A DNA stretch of 64,000 nt from JAPOXR01 sp965214695 (GCA_965214695.1 OZ243967.1:3658001-3722000), one strand, 5' to 3'. Counted from the stretch's first letter, positions 42,718-51,846 are shown. The notes: generated by a model not told the origin, from the letters alone. Program-made: numbers and translations.

Positions 42718-43482
42718 TCAGGTCTTGTTGATGGGAGGTCCTGCACGCCTTTTCGGCGGCCCCCCAAGCCACTGCAAAATCTCGTTCACCTCGGGGAAGC
42801 GGACCGGAAGGGGTGAGACGGGCTCGAGATCCAGGATGACATGCCACCAGGCCCAGGATCGGGCGTCCCAGATCCCGGGATGAGCGTTGCGAAGGGCGTT
42901 CCGCAGTGCATCGTCATCGAAGTGGCTCCGCATCTCCATGATGTCTTCGGCAAAGCCATGAATCATGACATGGTTCAGGAAAAAGACCTCGTCCTCGATC
43001 GTCTCCTGCGGAGGCTTGAACCAGACAACGCGACGGGCGACATCGGCCAGGGATGTCATCGACCGATCAGCACACATGGCGAATTCATCCTCGGCGACGC
43101 CGGGACATTCGCACGGGCGGAGTTCAGGAAATTTTTCCAGGTGCGCCGCCTTCACGGCGCCGCGAAGATTCTCCCGGACCGATTGCGGAACTGTGTCCAG
43201 GTCGCCTTCCCCGAAGAATGCGAGCGCCTTCAGGGTCAGGACCGGATTGAAGCTGGAGCCGAAAACCGCGCTGGCAGCACCAAGGATCTCGGGCAGCGAA
43301 ATGCCAGATTGCAGCGTGGCGTCGATGTCGACGTAATCCTTGGCGGAGGCGCGTTGCTGGACCGCAAGCACCTGGGTCGCGGCGACATCCAGCAATGATG
43401 CCGTCAGGGTCCCGGGACCCTCTGCCCAGTCCGGTTCCCGAATGATCCGCATGCTGAGACGCCCAAAGTTGGAGACCTGCAC
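42718..43482 (-). CDS. C-terminal part of AbiEii-type nucleotidyltransferase fused to a second domain
   Basis: A 254-residue frame. The first 110 residues match the C-terminal half of AbiEii/AbiGii-like nucleotidyltransferase toxins (SLLDVAATQVLAVQQRASAK, then DYVDIDATLQSGISLPEILG, and FNPVLTLKALAFFGEGDL). The catalytic N-terminal half with the GS and DxD motifs is absent. The rest (ARRVVWFKPPQETIEDEVFF, PGIWDARSWAWWHVILD) resembles a small protein that is normally encoded next to such a toxin. The frame starts at GTG 43482, or ATG 43452, immediately after an in-frame stop at 43495-43497. It looks like the remnant of a two-gene toxin locus joined by deletion. Activity is doubtful. Confidence 0.55.
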   Translation of the reverse strand: MQVSNFGRLSMRIIREPDWAEGPGTLTASLLDVAATQVLAVQQRASAKDYVDIDATLQSGISLPEILGAASAVFGSSFNPVLTLKALAFFGEGDLDTVPQSVRENLRGAVKAAHLEKFPELRPCECPGVAEDEFAMCADRSMTSLADVARRVVWFKPPQETIEDEVFFLNHVMIHGFAEDIMEMRSHFDDDALRNALRNAHPGIWDARSWAWWHVILDLEPVSPLPVRFPEVNEILQWLGGPPKRRAGPPINKT

Positions 43483-43494
43483 TCGCCCGCCAGG

Positions 43495-43695
43495 TCACGA
43501 ACGCAAATCAAGGCGTTCACGGTGCTTTCGGTTGTCATGGGGCTCCTGCGAGGCAGAGTATTCCTCCGTGTTGCCTTGCAGGGTCAAAAGGTTCGTCGAG
43601 GAATAATCGGCAATCAACTCCTTCACCCGGTCCTCGATCCTGCGACACGGTTCCGGATCAAGCTTGGCCTTCATGGCCTCAAGGCTTGCTGTCAT
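43495..43695 (-). CDS. Small hypothetical protein, possible antitoxin remnant
   Basis: A 66-residue frame that starts at the ATG at 43695, six bases after a perfect AAGGAGG site, the strongest in this area. The N-terminus (MTASLEAMKAKLDPEPCRRI, then EDRVKELIADY) is reminiscent of the start of XRE-type antitoxins, but no helix-turn-helix follows. It stops at 43495 and the nucleotidyltransferase remnant continues in the same frame after the TGA. It may have lost its C-terminus in the same event that truncated its neighbour. Confidence 0.45.
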   Translation of the reverse strand: MTASLEAMKAKLDPEPCRRIEDRVKELIADYSSTNLLTLQGNTEEYSASQEPHDNRKHRERLDLRS

Positions 43696-43806
43696 CACGT
43701 CCCTCCTTGTCGGCTTCGGGTCGGCGGGCCCCTGTCATTGACGACGCAGACCCACCGAAATGTGCACCGGCCTTGTCCACGATCCGGGGTAGCCTGCTCA
43801 ACTCTT

Positions 43807-44157
43807 CTACCCGAAGAGTTGGTAGAGCGCGGTTGCGATTTCGCTCTCCAGGGGGAAGGACAGCATCCCCATGACCGAATATCCGAGCAGCCAGGGCATC
43901 AGGTAGAACCTGATCATGAAGAAGAACCAGGCCACGAACAGCGGAACCAACGGTTCGGCGAGGAAGCTCGGCGTGACCGGCGCAAAGAATCTGAGGATCG
44001 GGTTGGTCAGCTTCACGAAGGCCTTCATGAAGAAGAAATCGCTGTCCAGCGGCAGGAACAGGTTCATGGCCACGCGCCCGATCAGCGTCCACATGGCCAT
44101 GCCCAGGATGTAGTCGAACAGCAGGATCCACCACGGAAATGCCAGGGCTGTCTGCAT
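43807..44157 (-). CDS. YggT-like small membrane protein, symporter-associated
   Basis: A 116-residue membrane protein with three or four hydrophobic segments (LAFPWWILLFDYILGMAMW, LVPLFVAWFFFMIRFYLMPW). The repeated pattern TNPILRFFAPVTPSFL resembles the YggT family (NPILRPLRRL-type segment). The ATG at 44157 has a GGGAGG site. It follows the symporter gene by 65 bases and is likely its third component or an assembly aid. The exact function is unknown. Confidence 0.65.
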   Translation of the reverse strand: MQTALAFPWWILLFDYILGMAMWTLIGRVAMNLFLPLDSDFFFMKAFVKLTNPILRFFAPVTPSFLAEPLVPLFVAWFFFMIRFYLMPWLLGYSVMGMLSFPLESEIATALYQLFG

Positions 44158-44222
44158 CCGGTTGCCTCCCGAAGCAACAGGGGCGGGTATGACCCGCCCC
44201 TGAAATTCGTCTGCCTGCCGAG

Positions 44223-46049
44223 TCAGTGCTCGCGGTCGAGGATCGCCTTGCCTGACGGATCCCGGATCGCGTCGACCATTTGCTGGGTCTCGGCGTCGGG
44301 CTCTTCGGTGGCCAGGCTGACCACGACCATGGCAATCAGGCTGACCGGCATACCGATGATGGCAAACCGCAGGTGGTCGATGCCAAGCCATGGATCCATG
44401 CCGGCAAACCTGACCATGTAGAGATAGGCCGTACCCGAGGCAAATCCGAGTATCATTCCCCAGATCGCGCCGGCTCGATTGGCCCGTTTCCACCACACGC
44501 CGAGAACGAGCGGGAAGAACAGTCCGGACGCTGCAAAGTCGAACGCCCAGGCCACCGCCCCGAGGATGCCGGTAAGCCGGAAACTGGCAACAAAGGCAGC
44601 CAGGGCACCGATCGCCACCAAAAGCACGCGGGCAACGATCAGGCGAGTCTTGGTGTCAGCCTTCGGATCGATGATCTTGTAATAGAGATCATGGCTCAGC
44701 GCGTTGGCGATTGCCAGCAGCAGGCCGTCGGCGGTCGACATCGCCGCCGCCATGCCGCCGGCTGCAACCAGCCCGGAAATCACGTAGGGCAACCCTGCAA
44801 TCTCCGGCGTAGCCAGCACCACGATATCCGGCCGCATGAAGAACTCGTTGACCTGGAGCAGGCCATCCCCATTGAAGTCGGTGATCGCGAGGAACTTGAC
44901 TGCCGTCCAGTTCTGGATCCAGTCAAGCGCCATGACATCTTCGACAGACTTGCCGATAATGCCGGTCGCGAGTTCCGGATCAAGCACCTGCAGCTTTGTC
45001 AGCGTCGCCAAAGCCGGCGCCGTGAAGTAGAGCAGGAAGATGAACAGCAGTGACCACGACACCGATTTCCGGGCGTCGCGCACTGACGGGGTGGTAAAAT
45101 ACCGCATCAGGATATGCGGAAGCGACGCAGTTCCGGCCATCATGCAGAAGGCCAGGGTGACGAACTTCCAGCTTGACATCCCGGTTCCCGGATCATTGTG
45201 CAGCGTTGTCAGAATCCTGACACCGCCATATGGCGCATCACCGCCTGCTGCAGCTCCGACTCCGAACAACGTTTCCAGTTCGCCGATCCGCGCCACGGCC
45301 TCGCCATAGCTGAAATGCGGGATGATGCCGAAGCCCTGGACGTTGGACATCCAGATGACCGGCACCAGATAGGCGATGATCAGAACGATATACTGGGCAA
45401 CCTGTGTCCAGGTCACGGCCCGCATGCCACCAAGCATCGAGCACAGCAAAATGCCCAGCAATCCGAACCAGACGCCGACCTCGAATGGAATCAGCAAGGC
45501 CCGGGATGCGATCGTTCCGGAGGCGTTGATCTGCGCCGTCACATAGGTGAAGGAGGCAACCACCAGGATAACCGTGGCAATGAACCTGGCCAGGTTGCCG
45601 CCGTAGCGGGTTCCAATGAAATCCGGCACCGTGTAGCAACCGAACTTGCGCAGATACGGAGCCATCAGGGCGTTGACGAGCACGTAGCCACCGGTCCAGC
45701 CGACCACGAAGGCCAGGTAACCATGACCGCCAAAATAGATCCCGCCGGCCAGCGCAACGAATGACGCGCCCGACATCCAGTCGGCTGCCGTTGCCATCCC
45801 GTTGAAGACTGGCGGCACTTCGCGCCCGGCGACGTAGTAGGCGTCGACCTGCATGGTGCGCGACAGGAAACCGATCACCGCGTAGATCACGACAGTGAAC
45901 GCCACGAACAGAAGTCCGATGGTTGAAGCCTGGACCCCGAGTTGCTCGAGGATTGCCATGAGAATGATGAAAATGATGAATCCGCCGGTGTACAGGCCGT
46001 ACACTTTCGGCAGATTGCTGAGGAAGTCCTCTTTACTCATATTGGCCAT
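44223..46049 (-). CDS. Sodium:solute symporter (VC_2705/ActP-like subfamily)
   Basis: An inner-membrane secondary transporter of 608 residues with about 13 hydrophobic helices. The N-terminal block YYVAGREVPPVFNGMATAAD followed by WMSGASFVALAGGIYFGGHG is the Na+:solute symporter signature. The second signature region is SGLVAAGGMAAAMSTADGLL. The insertion with LAITDFNGDGLLQVNEFF resembles a calcium-binding EF-hand-like loop. Relatives import acetate or similar small organic anions. It starts 11 bases after the DUF4212 gene and has a GGGAG site, so both are one operon. The carboxylate substrate is inferred. Confidence 0.9.
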   Translation of the reverse strand: MANMSKEDFLSNLPKVYGLYTGGFIIFIILMAILEQLGVQASTIGLLFVAFTVVIYAVIGFLSRTMQVDAYYVAGREVPPVFNGMATAADWMSGASFVALAGGIYFGGHGYLAFVVGWTGGYVLVNALMAPYLRKFGCYTVPDFIGTRYGGNLARFIATVILVVASFTYVTAQINASGTIASRALLIPFEVGVWFGLLGILLCSMLGGMRAVTWTQVAQYIVLIIAYLVPVIWMSNVQGFGIIPHFSYGEAVARIGELETLFGVGAAAGGDAPYGGVRILTTLHNDPGTGMSSWKFVTLAFCMMAGTASLPHILMRYFTTPSVRDARKSVSWSLLFIFLLYFTAPALATLTKLQVLDPELATGIIGKSVEDVMALDWIQNWTAVKFLAITDFNGDGLLQVNEFFMRPDIVVLATPEIAGLPYVISGLVAAGGMAAAMSTADGLLLAIANALSHDLYYKIIDPKADTKTRLIVARVLLVAIGALAAFVASFRLTGILGAVAWAFDFAASGLFFPLVLGVWWKRANRAGAIWGMILGFASGTAYLYMVRFAGMDPWLGIDHLRFAIIGMPVSLIAMVVVSLATEEPDAETQQMVDAIRDPSGKAILDREH

Positions 46050-46060
46050 GATTTTCTCCC

Positions 46061-46321
46061 TTATCCTTCGCCCAGACCAGCTTCGTTATCGATCTTGTCC
46101 TGGAGCAGGTTCTGGCCAAAGATCAGGATGACGAAGATTGCGAGAGATCCCTGAACGGCAAAATAGTATCCAAGCGGAAACCCGAGGAATGAGCCACCAT
46201 TCAACCCCCTTGCGAACCAGTGAACAACAAAGGCGAAAATTACCCAGATAGCCAGCACGACGATCGTGAGGTTGCGGGTCTTCCTCCAGTGTTCGGCTCG
46301 ATTGTCAGATGTAGCAGGCAT
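46061..46321 (-). CDS. DUF4212 small subunit of sodium:solute symporter
   Basis: A two-helix membrane protein of 86 residues (LTIVVLAIWVIFAFVVHWFA and GSLAIFVILIFGQNLLQDKI) that accompanies VC_2705-type symporters. The N-terminal basic part DNRAEHWRKTRN is typical of DUF4212. The ATG at 46321 has an AGGAG site seven bases upstream. It heads the symporter operon and is divergent from the gene at 46459. Confidence 0.9.
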   Translation of the reverse strand: MPATSDNRAEHWRKTRNLTIVVLAIWVIFAFVVHWFARGLNGGSFLGFPLGYYFAVQGSLAIFVILIFGQNLLQDKIDNEAGLGEG

Positions 46322-46458
46322 GCATTTACTCCTGTGAATTTGACAAAACGTCGATGGCGACCTTCTACAACGATTTCTTGACCATTGCAAAATCGGATGT
46401 GGCAAATATAGGGGGTGGACCGCGCGATCCGGGTGTGTTGACAGGCGGTGGAGGTCGA

Positions 46459-47178
46459 ATGGTGTTGGAAGATCCTTTTCTGCGCCAGAAGGTGCGCAAG
46501 GCGCTGTCAACGCTTCGCGGCGTCCTGAGGTTTCGCTTTGACAGGGCGCCGATTGCCGATATCGACCGGTTCGTCGAATTCATCTCGACCAGGTCGGCAT
46601 ATGTCGCACAGACCTCGCTTTTCGGCTACCTCAAGACCAGGATGGGCCGGGAATACGTCAAGATCTTCAAGGATGATGACTTTCTGCCCTCGATCGAGAA
46701 GGCGAAATGGGAAATCTACGCCGCCTGCCTGTCGGACCTCTCGGTACACGCCGCAGCCGTGGTCGCCGGCCAGGGCAGGCAGCAGCAGGAGGTGGCCGGC
46801 CTGGCGCGGCACTGCCATGAGCGCAGCGTCCTGGCGACCTTCGACGGCGAGTTTGCGCGGCCGATGATCGAGGAGGTCGTCGCCGATTTCGCCCGGCGGA
46901 CCGAGCGGACCATCTGGGCCAATGTGGCGATCGGCGAGGGCGCATTCTCGCTCAGCCCGGCGGCGCTTGTCGAGTCGTCGCCGGTTACCGACGAGTTCCG
47001 GGAGCTCGACCGCGAAATCGTCACCAATTCGATCAGGTTACGGTGGAACGATGTCCGCGGCCAGCTGCGGAAGCGGCTGGACGGGCAGGCCATCTGGCGC
47101 GAGTGGGAGCGGTCGGCAAGCGAAGCTGGCCCGGCTGTCCAGTCACCTGCCGGCAGCCCCCGGGCGCCGGCCATCTGA
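46459..47178 (+). CDS. Conserved hypothetical protein
   Basis: A 239-residue soluble protein that starts at the ATG at 46459 after a GGAGG site. It opens MVLEDPFLRQKVRKALSTLR and contains the distinctive block FISTRSAYVAQTSLFGYLKT, then RMGREYVKIFKDDDFLPSIE. I have seen this pattern in other alphaproteobacteria without a firm function, often near symporter genes. The C-terminus is Pro- and Ala-rich. A longer frame from 46354 reads through the divergent promoter region and is not used. The following phosphoesterase gene starts 19 bases later. Confidence 0.7.
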   Translation: MVLEDPFLRQKVRKALSTLRGVLRFRFDRAPIADIDRFVEFISTRSAYVAQTSLFGYLKTRMGREYVKIFKDDDFLPSIEKAKWEIYAACLSDLSVHAAAVVAGQGRQQQEVAGLARHCHERSVLATFDGEFARPMIEEVVADFARRTERTIWANVAIGEGAFSLSPAALVESSPVTDEFRELDREIVTNSIRLRWNDVRGQLRKRLDGQAIWREWERSASEAGPAVQSPAGSPRAPAI

Positions 47179-47197
47179 AAGCGAAGTGGAAAACTGC

Positions 47198-47998
47198 ATG
47201 TTCAAGTTCGTGGTCATTTCCGACCTGCACCTGGTTCCCGAAGGGAAATTGTCGCAGACCATCGACACGACCGACCGGTTCCGCCAGGCAATGGCGCATG
47301 TGAACCGGCATCACGGCGATGCCGAATTCTGTGTCCTGGCCGGGGATTTGGCCGACCGCGGCGAGGTTGGCGCCTATGAACGGCTGAAGGCGGAGCTTCC
47401 GGCCCTCGACATGCCCTGCCACCTGACCCTCGGCAACCATGACGATCACATGGAGTTCGCCAAGGTGTTCGGCAAGGTGACCAATGACACCACCGGCTGT
47501 CACGACCATATCATCGATCATGGCGGCCAGCGCATCATCATCATGGACTCGGTCCGCCCCGGCGGGCATTCGGGGGAGCTTGACGGCGGCCAGATCGCAT
47601 GGCTGGACGAGGCGCTCCGCGAGGCCAGGAAACGGCCGGTGATCGTTGTCCTGCATCACAACATTACCAGGCTGATGGTCTCGACCGACGGTATCCGCCT
47701 GAAAGACAAGGGCGAATTTCTTGAAACGCTGGCTGGCCACCCCGATCTGCGCCACGTGATTTCGGGGCATGTGCACATGAATGCGTCGGGGGTCGTGCGG
47801 GGCATTCCCTTCACCACCTTCTCGGGGAATCACTACAATATCGAGCCGAGAGTCCATGACGAGAACGAGCGGGCGCCGCGCCATGACGGACCTGGCCAGT
47901 ATGCCGTGGTCTGGACCGGCAAGGAGTCGACGATCGTGCTTGCCGAGGATTTCATGCATCGCCAGGTCCGGATGCCGCGGGAGGCATTCAACTGGTAA
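47198..47998 (+). CDS. Metallophosphoesterase, cyclic nucleotide phosphodiesterase (CpdA-like)
   Basis: A 266-residue calcineurin-fold phosphoesterase. The metal-binding motifs occur in order: ISDLHLVPEGK, VLAGDLADRGE, TLGNHDDHMEF, VVLHHNITRL and ISGHVHMN. Relatives hydrolyse 3',5'-cyclic AMP or glycerophosphodiesters. Start ATG at 47198; the TAA stop shares a base with the ATG of the ammonia-lyase gene at 47998, so translation is coupled. The cAMP role is inferred from family. Confidence 0.87.
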   Translation: MFKFVVISDLHLVPEGKLSQTIDTTDRFRQAMAHVNRHHGDAEFCVLAGDLADRGEVGAYERLKAELPALDMPCHLTLGNHDDHMEFAKVFGKVTNDTTGCHDHIIDHGGQRIIIMDSVRPGGHSGELDGGQIAWLDEALREARKRPVIVVLHHNITRLMVSTDGIRLKDKGEFLETLAGHPDLRHVISGHVHMNASGVVRGIPFTTFSGNHYNIEPRVHDENERAPRHDGPGQYAVVWTGKESTIVLAEDFMHRQVRMPREAFNW

Positions 47999-49005
47999 TG
48001 TCGGAGGGCGACGTCCCCCCGGCGCCGGGAGCCGGTTCGATTCCCGGTTTCCGGGATGTCGAGGCGGCGGTAACCCGCATCGCTCCCCTGGTCAGGAAGA
48101 CGCCGGTGGTCAGCCTGGCCTCGCTCGACGCCGAGATCGGGCTGGACCTGGTGTTCAAATGCGAAAACCTGCAGCAGCAGGGATCCTTCAAAATCCGCGG
48201 CGCCGTCAACGCGGTGAGATTGCTGGCGGAAGCCGGGTTTGCCGGGGTGGTGGCTACCCATTCATCGGGCAATCACGGGGCGGCACTGGCCTATGCCGCC
48301 GCCCGGTCCGGCATGCGCTCGACGATCATCATGCCGCAGAACGCGATTCCCGGCAAGAAAGCCCGGATCGCCCGATCCGGCGGCCAAATCATCGAATGCC
48401 CGGTTGCCGCCGGCGCCCGGGAGGAGGCGCTGGCGCGATATGTTGCGAGCGAGCAGGCCGAGATCGTCCATCCCTACAATGACCGGCGGGTCATTGCCGG
48501 GCAGGGAACCTGCCTCGTCGAGTTCCTCGATCAGGCCGGATCGATGGATGTGGTCGTGGTGCCGGTCGGAGGCGGTGGCCTGCTGTCGGGAACCTGCATC
48601 GCCGCCAGGCGGCTCCAGCCGGGGTTGCGGGTCCTGGCGGCCGAGCCCGAGCTTGCCGATGATGCCTTTCGCAGCCTCAAGGCTGGCAGGCTGGTCGAGG
48701 CCGGAACCTCGACCACCATCGCCGACGGGCTGCGGGCGCCGGTGCTGGGCCTGACCTGGCAGATCATGTCCGAGCATGTCGAGGCGGTGGTTCCGGTGAG
48801 TGAGGCGGCGATTCTCGAGGCCATGAAAATCTACTGGCAGCATTCGGGCACCTGGATCGAGCCGAGTTCGGCCACGGCGCTGGCGGCGGCGCTGGCGAGC
48901 CGGGACATGCTGAGGGGGATGCGGGTCGGGATTGTCCTGACCGGCGGCAATGTCGAGCTTGCCGACCTGCCCGGTTCTGCCCGAAGGATGCTGCTGGACC
49001 GGTAG
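47998..49005 (+). CDS. Threonine ammonia-lyase (threonine/serine dehydratase family)
   Basis: A PLP fold-type II enzyme of 335 residues without an ACT regulatory domain, therefore of the catabolic TdcB or serine racemase type. The PLP lysine lies in QQGSFKIRGAVNAV, the Ser-Gly-Asn-His loop in THSSGNHGAALAYA and the phosphate-binding glycines in PVGGGGLLSGTCIAA. The C-terminus has GIVLTGGNVELADL. It deaminates threonine or serine to a 2-keto acid. It overlaps the phosphoesterase gene by one base and precedes malic enzyme. Confidence 0.88.
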   Translation: MSEGDVPPAPGAGSIPGFRDVEAAVTRIAPLVRKTPVVSLASLDAEIGLDLVFKCENLQQQGSFKIRGAVNAVRLLAEAGFAGVVATHSSGNHGAALAYAAARSGMRSTIIMPQNAIPGKKARIARSGGQIIECPVAAGAREEALARYVASEQAEIVHPYNDRRVIAGQGTCLVEFLDQAGSMDVVVVPVGGGGLLSGTCIAARRLQPGLRVLAAEPELADDAFRSLKAGRLVEAGTSTTIADGLRAPVLGLTWQIMSEHVEAVVPVSEAAILEAMKIYWQHSGTWIEPSSATALAAALASRDMLRGMRVGIVLTGGNVELADLPGSARRMLLDR

Positions 49006-49043
49006 AGGCAGCCGATGGCCCGCCCGCATGCGAAATTGGCCTG

Positions 49044-49071
49044 TTTGGATTTTCGCCGAAATGTCTATACT
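49044..49071 (+). promoter_or_regulatory. Candidate promoter for malic enzyme
   Basis: TTTGGA at 49044-49049 and TATACT at 49066-49071 are separated by 16 bases, a fair match to a sigma-70-type promoter, 63 bases before the TTG start at 49135. Only pattern based. Confidence 0.3.
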
Positions 49072-49134
49072 GCGCGGCAGCAGGCCGTCCGGGGATGTCG
49101 GGCGGCGGGATTGATCCGGGTCGGGAGTTGGATC

Positions 49135-51411
49135 TTGTCTGAAGAAACGAAGCCGAGGACGGCTCGGCAGGCGGCGCTGGACTATCACGAGTTCCCGAAG
49201 CCGGGAAAACTCGAGATCCGCGCCACCAAGCCCATGGCCACCGCCCGCGACCTGTCCCGGGCCTATTCGCCGGGCGTGGCCGATGCCTGCACCATGATCC
49301 ATGGCGACCCGATGGATGCCTTCCGCTACACCGCCAAGGGCAACCTGGTTGCCGTCATCTCCAACGGATCGGCGGTTCTGGGTCTTGGCAATATCGGCGC
49401 CCAGGCATCCAAGCCGGTTATGGAGGGCAAGGCGGTCCTGTTCAAGAAATTCGCCAATCTCGACTGCTTCGACATCGAGGTCAACGAAACGGACCCGGAG
49501 AAGCTGGCCGAGCTGGTGGTGCGGCTCGAGCCGACCTTCGGCGCCATCAACCTCGAGGACATCAAGGCCCCGGACTGTTTCCTGGTGGAGCGGCTGTGCC
49601 GGGAGCGGATGAACATTCCCGTATTCCATGATGACCAGCACGGGACGGCGATCGTGGTTGCCGCCGCCGCCGAGAACGCCTTGCAGGTAGCCGGCAAGAA
49701 ACTCGAGGATATCAGGATCGTGGCCGTCGGCGCCGGTGCGGCCGGCATCGCCTGTCTCAGGATGCTGGTGACCATGGGCGCCAGGCACGACAACATCATG
49801 CTGTGCGACCGGGAAGGGATCGTCCGAACCGACCGGGCGGAGATCTCGGCCGAGAAGGTGGAATTCGCCCGGGACACGCAACTGACCAGCTTCGAGGAAG
49901 CGATGGATGGGGCGGATCTGTTCCTGGGCCTGTCGGGGCCCGGCATCCTGACTGCCGGCATGGTCCGCCGGATGTCCGCCTGCCCGATCATCTTTGCCCT
50001 TGCCAACCCGGTGCCGGAAATCATGCCGGAAATCGCGCTGGAGGCGGCTCCCGATGCGCTGATTGCCACCGGCCGCTCCGATTACTTCAACCAGGTCAAC
50101 AACGTCCTGTGCTTCCCGTTCATTTTTCGGGGGGCGATGGATGTCGGCGCCACCGAGATCAACGACCGGATGAAGCTCGCCTGCGCCAGCGCCATCGCCG
50201 GGATGGCGCGGGCGACCACCTCGGCCGAGGTCGGCACCGCCTATAGCGGCGAGGATCTGACCTTCGGGCCGCGATACCTGATCCCGAAGCCGTTCGACCC
50301 GCGGCTCATGGCGCAGGTTCCGCTTGCGGTGGCGCGGGCGGCAATGGAGTCGGGCGTTGCCGCACGGCCGGTGGATCTCGACGAGTACAAGCGCCAACTC
50401 GACGAGCAGGTCTACAGGTCGTCCTTCACCATGCGGCCGGTATTCGAGTCGAGCCAGACAACCTCGCGCCGGATCGTGTTCGCCGAAGGCGAGGATTCAC
50501 GGGTCCTGCATGCGACACGGGCCATTCTCGAGGAAACCCGCCACCGGCCGGTGCTGGTCGGGCGGCCGGAAGTTGTCGCCATGCGCATCGAGCAGGCCGG
50601 CCTGACCCTGGACCCGGCCAAGGATTTCGAAATCGTCAATCCCGAGGATGACCCGAGATTCCGCGAATACTGGACCGATTACCACCAGATCATGCAGCGG
50701 GACGGCGTATCGCCCGACCTGGCCAAGGCCATTCTCCGGACCAATTCGACCGCCATCGCCGCGGTCATGGTCAGGCGGGGCGAGGCCGACAGCGTGATCT
50801 GCGGAACCTTTGGCCAGTATCTCTGGCATCTGAACTACGTCACCCAGATCCTGTCCGAGGGCGAATTGCACCCGATCGGCGCCATGTCGCTGATCATCTG
50901 CGACTGGGGGACGCTGTTCATCGCCGACACCCATGTCAATACCGACCCGACCGCCGATCAGGTCACCAAGACCGTCATCGCCGCCGCCCGGCATGTCCGA
51001 AGGTTCGGCATTGAACCGAAGATCGCCCTGTGTTCCGACTCGCAGTTCGGCAATCTCAACAGCCGGTCAGGCGTGCTCATGCGCGAGGTGCTGGCCAGGC
51101 TCGATGCCGGCGGCCATGATTTCATCTACGAGGGCGAGATGAACACCGATACCGCGCTCGATCCGGAGTTGCGGGAGAGGCTGTTTCCCGGCTCTCGCCT
51201 CGAGGGGAAGGCCAACACGCTGATCTATCCGAATACCGTCGGCGCCGGCGCGGCACGAAACCTCATGAAGGGGTTTGCCGCCGGCCTTGAGGTGGGCCCG
51301 ATCCTGATGGGCATGGGCAACCGGGCCCATATCGTGACCTCGGCCATCACCGCCCGGGGATTGTTCAACATTGCGGCGCTGGCCGGAACCACGGTGGCCA
51401 GCTACGGCTGA
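49135..51411 (+). CDS. maeB: NADP-dependent malic enzyme with phosphotransacetylase-like domain
   Basis: A 758-residue enzyme that converts malate to pyruvate and CO2 with NADP reduction. The N-terminal malic domain has YSPGVADACTMIHGDPMDAF, VAVISNGSAVLGLGNIGAQA and VFHDDQHGTAIVVAAAAENA. The NADP motif is IVAVGAGAAGIACLRML. From about residue 430 the phosphate acetyltransferase-like regulatory domain follows (RRIVFAEGEDSRVLHATRAI, then YPNTVGAGAARNLMKGFA). The start is a TTG at 49135, seven bases after a GGGAG site; this yields the normal family length, while the longer frame from 49015 reads through a likely promoter. Confidence 0.92.
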   Translation: MSEETKPRTARQAALDYHEFPKPGKLEIRATKPMATARDLSRAYSPGVADACTMIHGDPMDAFRYTAKGNLVAVISNGSAVLGLGNIGAQASKPVMEGKAVLFKKFANLDCFDIEVNETDPEKLAELVVRLEPTFGAINLEDIKAPDCFLVERLCRERMNIPVFHDDQHGTAIVVAAAAENALQVAGKKLEDIRIVAVGAGAAGIACLRMLVTMGARHDNIMLCDREGIVRTDRAEISAEKVEFARDTQLTSFEEAMDGADLFLGLSGPGILTAGMVRRMSACPIIFALANPVPEIMPEIALEAAPDALIATGRSDYFNQVNNVLCFPFIFRGAMDVGATEINDRMKLACASAIAGMARATTSAEVGTAYSGEDLTFGPRYLIPKPFDPRLMAQVPLAVARAAMESGVAARPVDLDEYKRQLDEQVYRSSFTMRPVFESSQTTSRRIVFAEGEDSRVLHATRAILEETRHRPVLVGRPEVVAMRIEQAGLTLDPAKDFEIVNPEDDPRFREYWTDYHQIMQRDGVSPDLAKAILRTNSTAIAAVMVRRGEADSVICGTFGQYLWHLNYVTQILSEGELHPIGAMSLIICDWGTLFIADTHVNTDPTADQVTKTVIAAARHVRRFGIEPKIALCSDSQFGNLNSRSGVLMREVLARLDAGGHDFIYEGEMNTDTALDPELRERLFPGSRLEGKANTLIYPNTVGAGAARNLMKGFAAGLEVGPILMGMGNRAHIVTSAITARGLFNIAALAGTTVASYG

Positions 51412-51438
51412 GACCGGCCAGGAAACCGGGAGCATGAC

Positions 51439-51792
51439 ATGACGGGAAGCCTGACGACACATGTGCTGGATACCGCGGCTGGCAGGCCGGCCGCGGGGTT
51501 GCGGATCGAACTCTACCGGCTGGATGGCACCGAGAGGGTGCATATCCGGACCGCTGTGACCAACAGCGACGGGCGCGTGGACGGGCCGATGTTGGCGAAA
51601 GGGGAGTTCCGGAGGGGGACCTACGAGATGCTGTTCCATGCCGGCGACTATCATGCAGGGGCCGGAGCCGGCAGCGCCGAACATCGCTTTCTCGACGTGG
51701 TGCCGGTCAGGTTCGGAATGGATGAGCCACAGCACTATCATGTGCCGCTCCTCCTGTCGCCCTTCGGCTATTCGACCTATCGCGGCAGTTGA
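51439..51792 (+). CDS. uraH: Hydroxyisourate hydrolase
   Basis: A transthyretin-like protein of 117 residues that hydrolyses 5-hydroxyisourate, the product of urate oxidation, to OHCU. It begins MTGSLTTHVLDTAAGRPAAG with the catalytic His, and ends with the diagnostic YSTYRGS tetramer-pocket motif. HYHVPLLLSPFGYSTYRGS is typical. The start ATG at 51439 lies 28 bases after malic enzyme. It precedes puuD by 54 bases, so both steps of urate breakdown are encoded together. Confidence 0.94.
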   Translation: MTGSLTTHVLDTAAGRPAAGLRIELYRLDGTERVHIRTAVTNSDGRVDGPMLAKGEFRRGTYEMLFHAGDYHAGAGAGSAEHRFLDVVPVRFGMDEPQHYHVPLLLSPFGYSTYRGS

Positions 51793-51846
51793 CAAGAATG
51801 GCTGCCCGGGACTCAGGCAGGGCTGGCAGCCAGGCGGGGGCGCCCG

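Noticed and set aside
43495..43497. Selenocysteine or readthrough at the in-frame TGA between the small protein and the nucleotidyltransferase remnant
   Set aside because: No selenocysteine insertion element or known selenoprotein family is apparent, and the upstream part does not resemble the missing catalytic domain.
46354..46458. Longer N-terminus of the conserved hypothetical gene at 46459
   Set aside because: The stretch is Gly-rich without similarity, lies in the divergent promoter region, and the ATG at 46459 has its own GGAGG site.
48262..50397. A long minus-strand frame opposite the ammonia-lyase and malic enzyme genes
   Set aside because: Antisense shadow in GC-rich coding DNA; the plus strand carries full enzyme motifs.
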